A stretch of DNA of 64,000 bases, taken from the NCBI RefSeq assembly GCF_020524485.1, contig NZ_JAIVLF010000003.1, positions 248,001-312,000 on the forward strand, in the 5' to 3' direction. Below are positions 53,105 through 62,027 of this stretch, piece by piece. The first letter of the stretch is position 1; each line of letters begins with the position of its first letter. Under the pieces are notes generated by a model. That model searched no databases, was not told where the DNA came from, and saw nothing but the letters and a program-made list of their open reading frames with translations. A program made the position numbers and the translations under genes. Source of the DNA: Novosphingobium profundi. Its GTDB lineage: Bacteria; Pseudomonadota; Alphaproteobacteria; Sphingomonadales; Sphingomonadaceae.

Positions 53105-54040
53105 TTACGCGACGCCGGTTTCGGACATCTGCGCCGCGCGCAGGGCCTTCTGCCGGTCGATCTCCTGGGTGATCGCCGAGTTGCGGAAGAGCACGCCAAA
53201 GGTGTTCTTGTACTCCTCGTTCTCAGGGAGCTGGACCTGCACCGCCGCGGTGGTCGCCTCGCCGCGCTCCTGCACGCCGATCAGGAATTCGGCGTGGGTG
53301 AGGATGTAGAGTTCATCGTTGAGGATGCCCGTCAGCACGCGCTCACCGACCTCTTCCTTGGTCTGGTAGAGGTGGAAGAAGCTGCCGCCCGCCTGGCGGC
53401 CCTTGTCGGCCTCGGCGTAGCCGGTCTCGGACAGCTCGTCGGGACGGGTGCGCCCGGCTTCGGCAATGTTCGACTGCACCGCGCCCGGGCAGAAGGCCGA
53501 GCACACGATGCCGCGCGATTCCAGTTCGGGGCGCATGCATTCCATCATCGAGGTGACAGCCGCCTTGCCCGAGGAATAGATCGTGGTGCCGGGCGCCGGT
53601 ACGAGCGCGGACATCGAGGCGGTGTTGACGATGTGCCCGCCCTCACCGTGCTTGAGCATACGCGGCAGCATGGTGACGATGCCATTGATGGTGCCGCCCA
53701 CGTTCACGCCCATGACCCAGTCCCAGTCGGCAAACGTCGCCATGTCGGTGGGGCCGACAACCGCGACCCCTGCGTTGTTGCACAGGATATGGATCTTGCC
53801 GAACTTGGCTTCGGTGGCATCGGCAGCCGCGGCAAAGGCGTCGCGGTCGGTCACGTCGAGCTGGAGCGCGAGCACCTTGTCGCCGCCGTCCAGTTCGGCC
53901 GCGGCTTCATCGAGATGGTCCTGGCGAATGTCGGCAATGGCAACGTTCATGCCCGCCCCCAGCAGGGCCTTGGCGATACCCAGGCCAATCCCGCTGGCGC
54001 CGCCCGTCACAAAGGCGGTCTTCCCCGGTAGATCCTGCAT
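53105..54040 (-). CDS. short-chain dehydrogenase/reductase (SDR)
   Basis: The 311-residue SDR shows TGGASGIGLGIAKALL, NNAGVAV, NTASMSALV and YSSGKAAV (catalytic Tyr and Lys). ADIRQDHLDEAA again points to NAD(H). It is about as long as its downstream neighbour and shares the C-terminal region, so the pair probably arose by duplication. It is divergent from an MFS gene, with an ATTGT-N11-ACAAT palindrome between them. Confidence 0.88.
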   Translation of the reverse strand: MQDLPGKTAFVTGGASGIGLGIAKALLGAGMNVAIADIRQDHLDEAAAELDGGDKVLALQLDVTDRDAFAAAADATEAKFGKIHILCNNAGVAVVGPTDMATFADWDWVMGVNVGGTINGIVTMLPRMLKHGEGGHIVNTASMSALVPAPGTTIYSSGKAAVTSMMECMRPELESRGIVCSAFCPGAVQSNIAEAGRTRPDELSETGYAEADKGRQAGGSFFHLYQTKEEVGERVLTGILNDELYILTHAEFLIGVQERGEATTAAVQVQLPENEEYKNTFGVLFRNSAITQEIDRQKALRAAQMSETGVA

Positions 54041-54121
54041 AGTTCCTCACTCCTCTCCGTCGATTTTTCAAACTTTTTCGGCCTTGAACCGAATCTCCTG
54101 TCTTTTTTTCACGAACAAGAG

Positions 54122-54142
54122 ATTGTATGCAAGGCCAACAAT
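54122..54142. promoter_or_regulatory. ATTGT-N11-ACAAT palindrome, candidate MarR operator
   Basis: The 21-base site starts ATTGTATGC and ends ACAAT, between the divergent SDR and MFS genes. It matches the site at 63546-63566 in all the conserved positions. Confidence 0.65.
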
Positions 54143-54197
54143 AACGAATGGGAACGACCTGACAAGGCGTCCTGAGAGAGATGGGAAGAGAGACGCG

Positions 54198-55625
54198 ATG
54201 GCAGTAGCGAGTGCCGGTATCGAGCCGTTCGAGCCTGCGGGCAGCGAAGCGCAAGGGGCCGCCGGTCAGGATGGCGCCGAATCGCGCGAATGGCCCAAGC
54301 CCTCCAGCGCCTACTGGGCGCTGGCCGTGATTGTCCTGGCGACCTTTCTCACCTTCTTTGACCAGGTCGTGTTCGGGATGATGGCCGAGCGGATCAAGGC
54401 CGACTTCGGGCTGACCGATTCGCAGCTGGGCTTCCTCGCGGGGCCCGCCAGCATCATCTGCTACCTCTTCGTCGGCATCCCGCTCGCCCGCCTCGCCGAC
54501 ATCTGGCCGCGCAAGTACGTGCTTTCCGGCGGCGTCGCGGTGATCGGCCTTGTCACCATCGCGGGCGGCATCGCGCAGAACTTCATCCAGTTCGTGGGCA
54601 GCCGCGTGTTCCTCGCCGCAGGGGGCTCGGCGCACGCGCCTGCCTCCTATTCGCTGCTCGCGGACATGTTCCCGCCCAAGAAGATCACCCGCGCCTTTGC
54701 CATCCTGCAACTGGGCTTCATTGGCGGATCGACGCTCGGGCCCCTGCTCGGCGGCCAGCTGATCGCGATGACTTCGCACTGGGAGCCGACCGTCTGGGGC
54801 TCGTTCCGTATCTATTCCTGGCAGTGGATCCTGATCTGGACCGGCCTTCCCGCCTTCCTCTTCGCGCTGCTGTTCCTGACCGTGAAGGAGCCGGGGCGCC
54901 TGATCATTCCGGGCATGATGAACACCGTGCCGGAAAACGCCTCGCTCTCGCGCCGCATCCTCACCTTTACCGGCCTCGACGCGGCCAAGGCGATCCACGC
55001 CAACCGCAAGGTTTACTACCCCCTGTTCTTCGGCCTCGCGCTGAGCGCGATCGAGACCTTTGGCCTTTCCTTCTGGCGCGTGCCCTTCATGATCCGCACC
55101 TACGGCTGGAGCGAGGCGCAGATCGGCGCGGTCATCGGCGGCATGACGCTCGTCGCCTCGCTGCTGGGCCTGGTTCTGGGCGGCACCTTCGTCGAGTGGC
55201 TGGCCAAGCGCCGCAAGGACGCCAACGTCTTTGCCGCCACGATCTGCTTTGCGGTCGTCACCGTGTGCTCGATCCTCTCGCCGCTCATGCCCAACGGCTA
55301 TGCGGCGCTGGGCGTCGCCTCGTTCGGCGCGATGTTCGGGATTGCGGGCGCCGTGCCGCAGAACGCGGCGATCCAGCGCGTTGCGCCCAACGCCATGCGC
55401 GGGCAGGTCACCGCGATCTACCTGTTCATGTTCACCTTCTTTGGCGCGATGGGCAGCTTCGTGATCGGCCTTGTCGCCCAATACGTCGTCGCCGACCCGG
55501 CCAAGCTGTGGCTGGCGCTGGAGATCACCGCGCTCGCCCTGCTGCCGCTCGCCACTTTCTGCATCTACCGGGCAATCCGCCCCTACCGCGAGGAGATCGA
55601 GCGTCTCGAAGCGCTGGGCCTGTGA
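54198..55625 (+). CDS. MFS transporter (aromatic-acid-type candidate)
   Basis: The 475-residue protein has 12 predicted helices, a hydrophilic N-terminal tail, FFDQVVFGMMAERIKADFGLTDSQLGFLAG in helix 1 and the following loop, and IPLARLADIWPRKYV as motif A between helices 2 and 3. It is spinster/AAHS-like. It is the first gene of a co-directional run with the SnoaL-like, ALDH and ligW genes, so uptake of a lignin-derived aromatic is probable. The ATG at 54198 is chosen by family start. Confidence 0.85.
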   Translation: MAVASAGIEPFEPAGSEAQGAAGQDGAESREWPKPSSAYWALAVIVLATFLTFFDQVVFGMMAERIKADFGLTDSQLGFLAGPASIICYLFVGIPLARLADIWPRKYVLSGGVAVIGLVTIAGGIAQNFIQFVGSRVFLAAGGSAHAPASYSLLADMFPPKKITRAFAILQLGFIGGSTLGPLLGGQLIAMTSHWEPTVWGSFRIYSWQWILIWTGLPAFLFALLFLTVKEPGRLIIPGMMNTVPENASLSRRILTFTGLDAAKAIHANRKVYYPLFFGLALSAIETFGLSFWRVPFMIRTYGWSEAQIGAVIGGMTLVASLLGLVLGGTFVEWLAKRRKDANVFAATICFAVVTVCSILSPLMPNGYAALGVASFGAMFGIAGAVPQNAAIQRVAPNAMRGQVTAIYLFMFTFFGAMGSFVIGLVAQYVVADPAKLWLALEITALALLPLATFCIYRAIRPYREEIERLEALGL

Positions 55626-55673
55626 GCCTGCCCCCAACCCGACAACAATAATCCCAGGAGAGAGGAACCCCAT

Positions 55674-56438
55674 ATGACCGACACCGCCCGCATCGAGGCC
55701 CTGGAAAACCAGGTCGCGGATCTCGCCCGCCGTCTGACCGTGCGCGAGGACGAGCTGGACGTGCGCAAGCTGCAGCACCTTTACGGCTATCTCATCGACA
55801 AGTGCATGTACAACGAGACCGTCGACCTGTTCACCGACGATGCCGAAGTGCGCTTCTTTGGCGGCGTGTGGAAGGGCAAGGAAGGCGCGCGCCGCCTTTA
55901 CGTCGAGCGTTTCCAGAAGCGCTTCACCCACGGCAACAACGGTCCGATCGACGGCTTCCTGCTCGACCATCCGCAGCTCCAGGACATCATCACCATCGAG
56001 CCCGACGGCGTCACCGCGCATGCCCGCGCGCGCTCGATGATGCAGGCCGGGCGCCACAAGGATTACCTCACCCCCGACAACCCGATGATGGCCAACCCGC
56101 GCCAGTGGTGGGAAGGCGGCATTTACGAGAACACCTACAAGAAGGTGGACGGGGTCTGGCGCATCCACGTGCTCAACTACTTCCCGCACTGGCACGCCGA
56201 TTTCGACAAGGGCTGGGCCTATACCGAGGCCGAATACGTGCCCTTCCCCAAGGTGCTCTACCCCGAGGACCCGAGCGGCCCCGACGCGCTGATCGAGGAC
56301 CACTGGCTCTGGCCCACCCACAAGCTGCTGCCCTTCCACATGCCCCACCCTGTGACCGGCAAGGAAATGGTAGCCGAGCGCTGGCAGGGCGACATCGACC
56401 GCGCCAAGGCCAAGGCAGACGCCCAGGCGGCCGAATAG
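55674..56438 (+). CDS. SnoaL-like/NTF2-like protein
   Basis: The 254-residue protein carries an NTF2-like cone fold (LYGYLIDKCMYNETVDLFTDDAEVRFFGGVWKG, then GRHKDYLTPDNPMMANPRQWWEGGIYENTYKKVDGVWRIHVLNYFPHWHADF). Family members include dehydratases and isomerases. The C-terminal 70 residues (PFPKVLYPEDPSGPDALIEDHWLWPTHKLLPFHMPHPVTG) recur with this family in sphingomonad aromatic clusters. A GGAGAG ribosome site precedes the ATG. Confidence 0.82.
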   Translation: MTDTARIEALENQVADLARRLTVREDELDVRKLQHLYGYLIDKCMYNETVDLFTDDAEVRFFGGVWKGKEGARRLYVERFQKRFTHGNNGPIDGFLLDHPQLQDIITIEPDGVTAHARARSMMQAGRHKDYLTPDNPMMANPRQWWEGGIYENTYKKVDGVWRIHVLNYFPHWHADFDKGWAYTEAEYVPFPKVLYPEDPSGPDALIEDHWLWPTHKLLPFHMPHPVTGKEMVAERWQGDIDRAKAKADAQAAE

Positions 56439-56456
56439 GCCCGCCTGCGCCCTGAC

Positions 56457-56509
56457 GGCAGGGCTCCCTCGCGCCGCTTCGAACCCCTCTGGCGCGAGAG
56501 GGCCCTGCC
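56457..56509. terminator. long imperfect hairpin between the SnoaL-like and ALDH genes
   Basis: Positions 56457-56475 pair with 56491-56509 at 17 of 19 positions across a 15-base loop. No T-run follows, so it may be an attenuator, an mRNA-processing hairpin or a degenerate palindromic repeat rather than a strong terminator. Confidence 0.5.
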
Positions 56510-56556
56510 TGATGGCATCTTCCACGTCCCCGATCCCTCCAGCCGCGCGGTGAGGC

Positions 56557-57987
56557 ATGAGCGAATACCCTGAACTGTACCTGATGATCGACGGTGAGCG
56601 CCTCTCCGGCGCCGACCGCATGACCCACGATGTCCTGAACCCGGCGACCGGCGAGACCATCGGCAAGCTGCCGCTCGCGACCAGCGCGGACCTCGACCGC
56701 GCCTTGGACGCGGCGGCGCGCGGCTTTGCCACCTGGCGCAAGTCGACGCCCCAGGAACGCGCGAACGTGCTCAACGGCGCGGCGCGCCTGATGCGCGAGC
56801 GCATGGAGGACATCGCGCGCATCGCCGTCCTCGAACAGGGCAAGACCCTTACCGAAGCGCGCATCGAGGTCGGCATGAACATAGGCCTTTTCGAGTTCTA
56901 TGCAGGCGAGGTCTTTCGCATCTACGGCCGTACGCTGGTGCGCCCCGAAGGCATGCGCTCAACCGTGGTGCACGAGCCCGTCGGTCCGGTTGCCGCCTTT
57001 GCGCCCTGGAACTTCCCCATCGGCAATCCGGGCCGCAAGCTGGGCGCGCCGGTCGCAGCGGGCTGTTCGGTGATCATGAAGGCGGCCGAGGAAACCCCGG
57101 CAAGCGCGCTTGCCGTGCTGCAGTGTCTCCATGACGCCGGGCTCCCGACCGACGTCGCGCAGGCCGTCTTCGGCGTGCCCGACGAGGTCTCGCGCCACCT
57201 GCTGGCCAGCCCCGTCATCCGCAAGCTCTCGTTCACCGGCTCCACCGTGGTCGGGCGCCAGCTCGCCAAGCTCGCGGCGGAGGATTTCAAGCGCACGACG
57301 ATGGAACTGGGCGGTCACGGCCCCGTGCTCGTCTTTGCCGATGCCGACATCGAGCGCGTGCTCGACACCGCCGTCCCGCAGAAGTTCCGCAACGGCGGGC
57401 AGGTCTGCGTCAGCCCCACCCGCTTCATTGTCGAAGCGCCGGTCTACGAGGCCTTCCGCGAAGGCTTTGCAAGCCGCGCGGCGGCCTTGCGGATCGGCCC
57501 CGGGCTCGCCCCGGAAAGCCAGATGGGCCCGCTTGCCAACCCGCGCCGGGTGGAGGCCATCGACGCGCTCATCCACGAGGCGGTGGACGCGGGCGCGCGC
57601 CTCCACACCGGCGGCGAGCGGCTGGGCAACCAGGGTTTCTTCTACCAGCCCACGGTCCTCTCCGACGTGCCGCAGACCGCGCGCATCATGAACGAGGAAC
57701 CGTTCGGCCCGGTCGCGCTCCTCAACCGTTTCGAGAGCGAGGAGGCGATGATCGCCGAGGCCAACCGCCTGCCCTACGGCCTTGCCGCCTACGCCTGGAC
57801 ATCGAACGCCGCGCGCCAGAAGCGCCTGTCGAGCGCCATCGAGGCGGGCATGGTCGGCATCAACACACCCATGATCGGGGGCGCGGACAGCCCCTTCGGC
57901 GGGGTCAAATGGTCAGGCCACGGGCACGAGGACGGGCCCGAAGGCATCATGGCCTGCCTCGTCACCAAGGCTGTACACGAAGGATAA
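56557..57987 (+). CDS. NAD(P)-dependent aldehyde dehydrogenase
   Basis: The 476-residue protein has all the ALDH active-site elements: Asn152 in PWNFPIG, the glycine motif FTGSTVVGRQLA, Glu250 in MELGGHGP and the nucleophile Cys284 in GGQVCVSPTRF. Family neighbours are succinate-semialdehyde and vanillin-type dehydrogenases. In this cluster, oxidation of an aromatic aldehyde such as a 5-substituted vanillin is likely. It ends eight bases before ligW. Confidence 0.92.
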   Translation: MSEYPELYLMIDGERLSGADRMTHDVLNPATGETIGKLPLATSADLDRALDAAARGFATWRKSTPQERANVLNGAARLMRERMEDIARIAVLEQGKTLTEARIEVGMNIGLFEFYAGEVFRIYGRTLVRPEGMRSTVVHEPVGPVAAFAPWNFPIGNPGRKLGAPVAAGCSVIMKAAEETPASALAVLQCLHDAGLPTDVAQAVFGVPDEVSRHLLASPVIRKLSFTGSTVVGRQLAKLAAEDFKRTTMELGGHGPVLVFADADIERVLDTAVPQKFRNGGQVCVSPTRFIVEAPVYEAFREGFASRAAALRIGPGLAPESQMGPLANPRRVEAIDALIHEAVDAGARLHTGGERLGNQGFFYQPTVLSDVPQTARIMNEEPFGPVALLNRFESEEAMIAEANRLPYGLAAYAWTSNAARQKRLSSAIEAGMVGINTPMIGGADSPFGGVKWSGHGHEDGPEGIMACLVTKAVHEG

Positions 57988-57994
57988 GAAAAAT

Positions 57995-59050
57995 ATGACG
58001 GGAGAGCTCAAGACCGGCGGTGACAAGGGCTACCTTCGCATCGCCACCGAAGAGGCCTTCGCCACGCGCGAGCAGATCGACATCTACCTGCGCATGGTCA
58101 AGGACGGCAGCGCCGACAAGGGCATGGTCTCGCTCTGGGGCTTCTACGCCCAGAGCCCGAGCGAGCGAGCAATGACCATCATCGAGCGCCTGCTGGATCT
58201 GGGCGAGCGGCGCCTCGCCGACATGGACGCCTACGGCATCGACAAGGCGATCCTCGCGCTCACCTCGCCCGGCGTGCAGCCGCTCCTCGACCTGAACGAG
58301 GCCAAAGGCATCGCGCTCAGCGCCAACGATTACCTCGCCGAGCGCTGCCAGGCCCACCCCGAGCGCTTCATCGGCATGACCGCCGTCGCCCCGCAGGACC
58401 CGGAGTGGTCCGCTGCGGAAATCCGGCGCGGCGCGAAGGAGCTGGGCTTCAAGGGCGTGCAGATCAACAGCCACACCCAGGGCGAATACCTGGATGCGGC
58501 CAAGTTCGATCCGATCTTCCGCGCCCTCGCCGATGTCGGCCAGCCGCTCTACATCCACCCCTCGACCCCGCCCGATGCGATGATCGGCCCCATGCTCGAG
58601 GCCGGGCTCGACGGCGCGATCTTCGGCTTCGGGGTGGAGACGGGGATGCACCTCCTGCGCCTCATCACCAGCGGCATCTTCGACCGCTATCCCGACCTTC
58701 AGATCATGGTCGGGCACATGGGCGAGGCGCTGCCCTACTGGCTCTACCGGCTCGACTACATGCACCAGGCGGGCGTGCGCTCGAACCGCTACGAATGCAT
58801 GAAGCCCCTGAAGAAGACGATTGCCGAGTATTTCCGCAGCAATGTCCTCGTCACCAATTCGGGCATGGCCTGGGAGCCTGCCGTGAAGTTCGCACAGCAG
58901 GTCATGGGGAGCGACCGGGTGATGTACGCCATGGACTACCCCTATGAAGTCGTCGCGCAAGAGGTCCACGCCATGGACGCAATGGACATGCCCTTCGACA
59001 CCAAGCGCCAGTTCTTCCAGACCAACGCTGAAAAATGGTTCAACCTGTGA
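57995..59050 (+). CDS. ligW: 5-carboxyvanillate decarboxylase LigW
   Basis: The 351-residue amidohydrolase-superfamily decarboxylase starts with KGYLRIATEEAFATRE. Probable metal ligands are Glu19 (TEEAF), His188 (LYIHPST) and Asp314 (AMDYPYE), with the catalytic His241 in VGHMGEALPYWLYRLDYMHQ. These lie where the LigW family has them, as I recall it. LigW removes the carboxyl group of 5-carboxyvanillate in the 5,5'-dehydrodivanillate pathway of lignin breakdown. A gamma-resorcylate-type substrate is the alternative. Its end overlaps the next gene by 16 bases. Confidence 0.88.
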   Translation: MTGELKTGGDKGYLRIATEEAFATREQIDIYLRMVKDGSADKGMVSLWGFYAQSPSERAMTIIERLLDLGERRLADMDAYGIDKAILALTSPGVQPLLDLNEAKGIALSANDYLAERCQAHPERFIGMTAVAPQDPEWSAAEIRRGAKELGFKGVQINSHTQGEYLDAAKFDPIFRALADVGQPLYIHPSTPPDAMIGPMLEAGLDGAIFGFGVETGMHLLRLITSGIFDRYPDLQIMVGHMGEALPYWLYRLDYMHQAGVRSNRYECMKPLKKTIAEYFRSNVLVTNSGMAWEPAVKFAQQVMGSDRVMYAMDYPYEVVAQEVHAMDAMDMPFDTKRQFFQTNAEKWFNL

Positions 59051-60681
59051 AGGCCGACGTCACCCCAAGTGCCCCGCCGCCCACCAGCGACGACAGGATC
59101 GGCAAGACCGGCTGGCGCATCCTGACGCTGATCTGCGCGGCCCAGGCGATGAGCCTGCTCGACCGCCAGATCCTCTCGATCCTTGCCAGCGACATCCGCG
59201 CCGATCTGAACATCGGCGATGCCGAACTGGGCCTTCTCTACGGCACCGTCTTTGCGCTCTTCTACGCGCTCTTCTCGCTCCCGCTGGGACGGCTCGCCGA
59301 TGGCTGGATCCGCACGAAACTGCTCGCGATCTGCATTGCGATCTGGTCGGTCTCGACGCTGATGGCGGCCTTTGCCTCGGGCTTTGCGCTCCTGGCTCTC
59401 TCGCGCCTGGGCGTCGGGATCGGCGAGGCCGCCGCCCAGCCGACCGGCAACAGCCTCATCTTCGATGTCATCCCCAAGGGACGGCGCAGCTTTGCCATGG
59501 CGGCCGTCGCCATTGCCATTGCGCTCGGCCTTGGCGCCTCGATGATGCTGGGGGGCATTGCCGCCGACTGGTGGAACCACGCCTTTACCACCGGCGCGCC
59601 GCTCGGCCTCTCGGGCTGGCAGTTCGCCTTCGTGGTGGCGGCGCTGCCCGGCTTCATCCTCGTGCTCCTGCTCCTGCGCGAGCCGGAACCCGAACGCGGC
59701 AAGAGCGACGGCATCGCCACGAAGAAGGACCCGGCGCCCTTCAAGGCCAGCCTCGCCCTCTTTGCCGCCGTTGCCCCCATCACCAACTGGGCCATGCTGC
59801 ACAGGCGCGGGGCACCGGCGCGCAGCTGGGTCGCCAACGTCGTGGGCCTTGCCCTGATCGTGGCCGCCTGTACCACGATCGCACAGCTGGCCCAGCATTT
59901 CTCGCCGCGCCCCGCCATCGATTTCGGCGTCCTCGCTATCAACCCCCACGTCCTGCAATGGACTGTGGTCGGCTTCGGGGCCTTCGTGATCCTCAACCTG
60001 TTCCAGTCGCTGAAGCTCTCCGACCGCCCCGCCCACGCGGCCATAGCCTCGCCCACGCTGCTGCTCCTGATGGGCGCGGGCGCGCTGCAATACGCGATCA
60101 ACTACGGGGTCATGGGCTTCACGCCCTCGTTCCTCATGCGCAGCTACGGCCTCTCCGCGCGCGAGACCGGGCTCAACTTCGGCCTCCTCTCGGCGGGCCT
60201 TGGCATGCTCGGCCCGCTGGTCGCAGGCCCGCTTGCCGACAAGGCCAACCGCTACCTCCCGGGCGCGGGCCGCATCGGCCTCACCCTCGCCTCGCTCGGC
60301 CTCTCGCCGCTGCTGGCGATCTGGGTCTACACCGCACCCGAGGCGAGCAGCTTCTACCTGCGCTTCACGCTCTACTCGCTGGTGCTGACGATGTGGATGC
60401 CCCCGCTCTACGCGATGATGTACGACCTCGTCCTGCCCCGCATGCGCGGCGTGACCAGCTCGGCCTTCGTGATGATCTCGACGCTGAGCGGCCTTGGCAT
60501 TGGCCCCTATGCGGTGGGCATGATCAGCGACGCCAACGGCGGGAACCTGGGCTCGGCGATCCTCTCGGTGAACCTCGTTGCCCCGGTTATCGTGGTCTGC
60601 CTCATCCTCGCCATGCTCTTTGTAAAACGCGACGAAAACAGCCTCGTCCCCCGCTGCCGCGCCGCCGGGGAGCCGGTCTGA
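59035..60681 (+). CDS. MFS transporter, spinster-like, long
   Basis: The 548-residue protein has 12 or more membrane segments, with LLDRQILSILASDIRADL in helix 1 and the following loop and FSLPLGRLADGWIRTKLLA as motif A. A central insertion (about 210-300) lies between the two halves, with AMLHRRGAPARSWVANVVGLALIVAAC adding helices. It overlaps the ligW stop by 16 bases, which suggests coupling. DDVA- or carboxyvanillate-type uptake or efflux is the likely role by context. Confidence 0.85.
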   Translation: MVQPVKADVTPSAPPPTSDDRIGKTGWRILTLICAAQAMSLLDRQILSILASDIRADLNIGDAELGLLYGTVFALFYALFSLPLGRLADGWIRTKLLAICIAIWSVSTLMAAFASGFALLALSRLGVGIGEAAAQPTGNSLIFDVIPKGRRSFAMAAVAIAIALGLGASMMLGGIAADWWNHAFTTGAPLGLSGWQFAFVVAALPGFILVLLLLREPEPERGKSDGIATKKDPAPFKASLALFAAVAPITNWAMLHRRGAPARSWVANVVGLALIVAACTTIAQLAQHFSPRPAIDFGVLAINPHVLQWTVVGFGAFVILNLFQSLKLSDRPAHAAIASPTLLLLMGAGALQYAINYGVMGFTPSFLMRSYGLSARETGLNFGLLSAGLGMLGPLVAGPLADKANRYLPGAGRIGLTLASLGLSPLLAIWVYTAPEASSFYLRFTLYSLVLTMWMPPLYAMMYDLVLPRMRGVTSSAFVMISTLSGLGIGPYAVGMISDANGGNLGSAILSVNLVAPVIVVCLILAMLFVKRDENSLVPRCRAAGEPV

Positions 60682-60726
60682 CACGCGGCCTTGTGGCGGC
60701 TGCGAAGTGCAGAAGATAGGGGAAAT

Positions 60727-60871
60727 TCAAGGGGTCATCACCCCTTGACCCCATACCCGGCAACCGCACCTCGCGCAGCCGGGACCGCGTCAGATCCGCA
60801 AGGTAGCCCATCTGGGCAGACAGAAAGCGAAAGAAGGCAGAAGAAGTGAATTCCGAGGGCCATCGCCCTCG
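60727..60871. repeat. REP-like palindromic repeat pair (direct)
   Basis: Two units lie in the gene-free interval 60682-61142. One is at 60727-60748 (TCAAGGGGT-CATC-ACCCCTTGA) and one at 60852-60871 (CCGAGGGC-CATC-GCCCTCGG). They have the same orientation and match the pair after the desaturase gene, including flanking bases. The rest of the interval shows no gene. Confidence 0.8.
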
Positions 60872-61142
60872 GGCTCCCCAAACTGGTCGAACGCAGCCTT
60901 GTCTTTCAAGGTTCATCCAAGGTCGAAGGCTTCGGCGGTTCAAACCAAGATCGCGGGATCCAACCAGACCTGCAGCGCCCCTCTGTGCGCGAGCGCTGCG
61001 TTATAGGACTTCCAGTTCGTCGTGCGGCAGCGGGGCGCAAGGCGGTTTGCTCATCACCCCCCACGAACCGACTGGATACACGAGCAAGATCACTTGAATT
61101 TTTCGGAAAAGCTCATTCTTGTTGCTTCATTCAAATATGACA

Positions 61143-61643
61143 TCATTTTTCAAAAAAGACTGGAACAAACCATACTTTTCCGCTCATTTTGTATTTTACG
61201 ATGTAGCCCTCCCTGGGGTTCAATGAAATTTTGAAGCATTCAAATGCCATTCTATTTTCCATGTCGTTTGTGAAACACACATCCGATCCATTTATTTGAT
61301 AGTTTGGACTTGATCTAAATAATCCACCCGGATTATAAATATAGACTTTACCATCCTTACTAAATCTCATATATGGTGGAAAAAATAACCCAAAATTGCG
61401 CCCCGGCTTGACGCGCATTGGCGCTTCTTTAATCTTTCTCCTTATCTGCTCTTCGTGCAGAACCTTACCTGAAAGAAAGTATTTTTGATAAGCCCTATTT
61501 CTGTCGTCAATTTTTTTGCGGAGCAATTTTTCTCTAGCTGCAGGGCTATTCGAGGGGGCACTAGCTTGCGCATAGATGCCCGTAGGCATTAAGATTGTCG
61601 CCATCGCGAAAAATGCGGCTGAGTTGATCTGAATTTTGGTCAT
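61143..61643 (-). CDS. secreted hypothetical protein, AT-rich gene
   Basis: The 166-residue product has a signal peptide of about 25 residues (AAFFAMATILMPTGIYAQA). The mature part is basic and helical at first (REKLLRKKIDDRNRAYQKYFLSGKVLHEEQIRRKI), then beta-rich (FGLFFPPYMRFSKDGKVYIYNPGGLF) with two cysteines that could bridge (DVCFTND, FECFKI). I do not recognise the family. The gene is markedly richer in A and T than its surroundings, which suggests recent acquisition. AAGGG seven bases before the ATG at 61643 supports the start. Confidence 0.65.
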   Translation of the reverse strand: MTKIQINSAAFFAMATILMPTGIYAQASAPSNSPAAREKLLRKKIDDRNRAYQKYFLSGKVLHEEQIRRKIKEAPMRVKPGRNFGLFFPPYMRFSKDGKVYIYNPGGLFRSSPNYQINGSDVCFTNDMENRMAFECFKISLNPREGYIVKYKMSGKVWFVPVFFEK

Positions 61644-62027
61644 GCTCAGGCCCTTCTGCAAGTTCCAGTTTTTGAGCTTTTGCCATGAAAATGGCAACGC
61701 CCGCCACCCTCCCCTCCCCTCGGCGCCGGTCGATCTGGTCGACAAAGGAAAGCGAAGCTGGCGGAAGGACGCCGCCTTGGCACAAGCACCCACCCTCTCC
61801 GATTCCGGGAGCGCGAGGGCGATGGCCCTCGCATCGGCCTTTTCTTAGCCCTCGCCGCCAGGAGTTTTCCCTTTCCTACAGGTGCCCCCTCGTGCGAAAC
61901 CGAGGGAATGCCCGTTCTCGCCACGTCCTCGAAACCAGACACCCCGGGAAGGTGACACGGGGGACAGGTGACACCCCCTGAACAGTGTCACCTGTGTCAA
62001 CCTGGCTGTCACCCGCCCCCGGTGCGG
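61644..62027. other. gene-free stretch with one REP-like unit
   Basis: No gene is supported in these 384 bases. They hold one REP-like palindrome at 61813-61832, plus C/A-rich sequence with repeated GTGACAC-type words near 61950-62010 just before the dioxygenase stop. Confidence 0.45.
61813..61832 (-). repeat. REP-like palindromic unit (single)
   Basis: GCGAGGGC-GATG-GCCCTCGC is the minus-strand form of the family found at 10771-10885 and 60727-60871, with the same loop and flanks. Confidence 0.75.

Noticed and set aside
53907..56882. Very long antisense open frame (about 990 codons)
   Set aside because: It covers the MFS and SnoaL-like genes on the opposite strand and is a shadow of high-GC coding; low-complexity, Arg/Ala-rich product.
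58942..60684. Antisense open frame opposite the second MFS gene
   Set aside because: It is His/Arg/Glu-rich without motifs, and the plus-strand MFS gene is clear.
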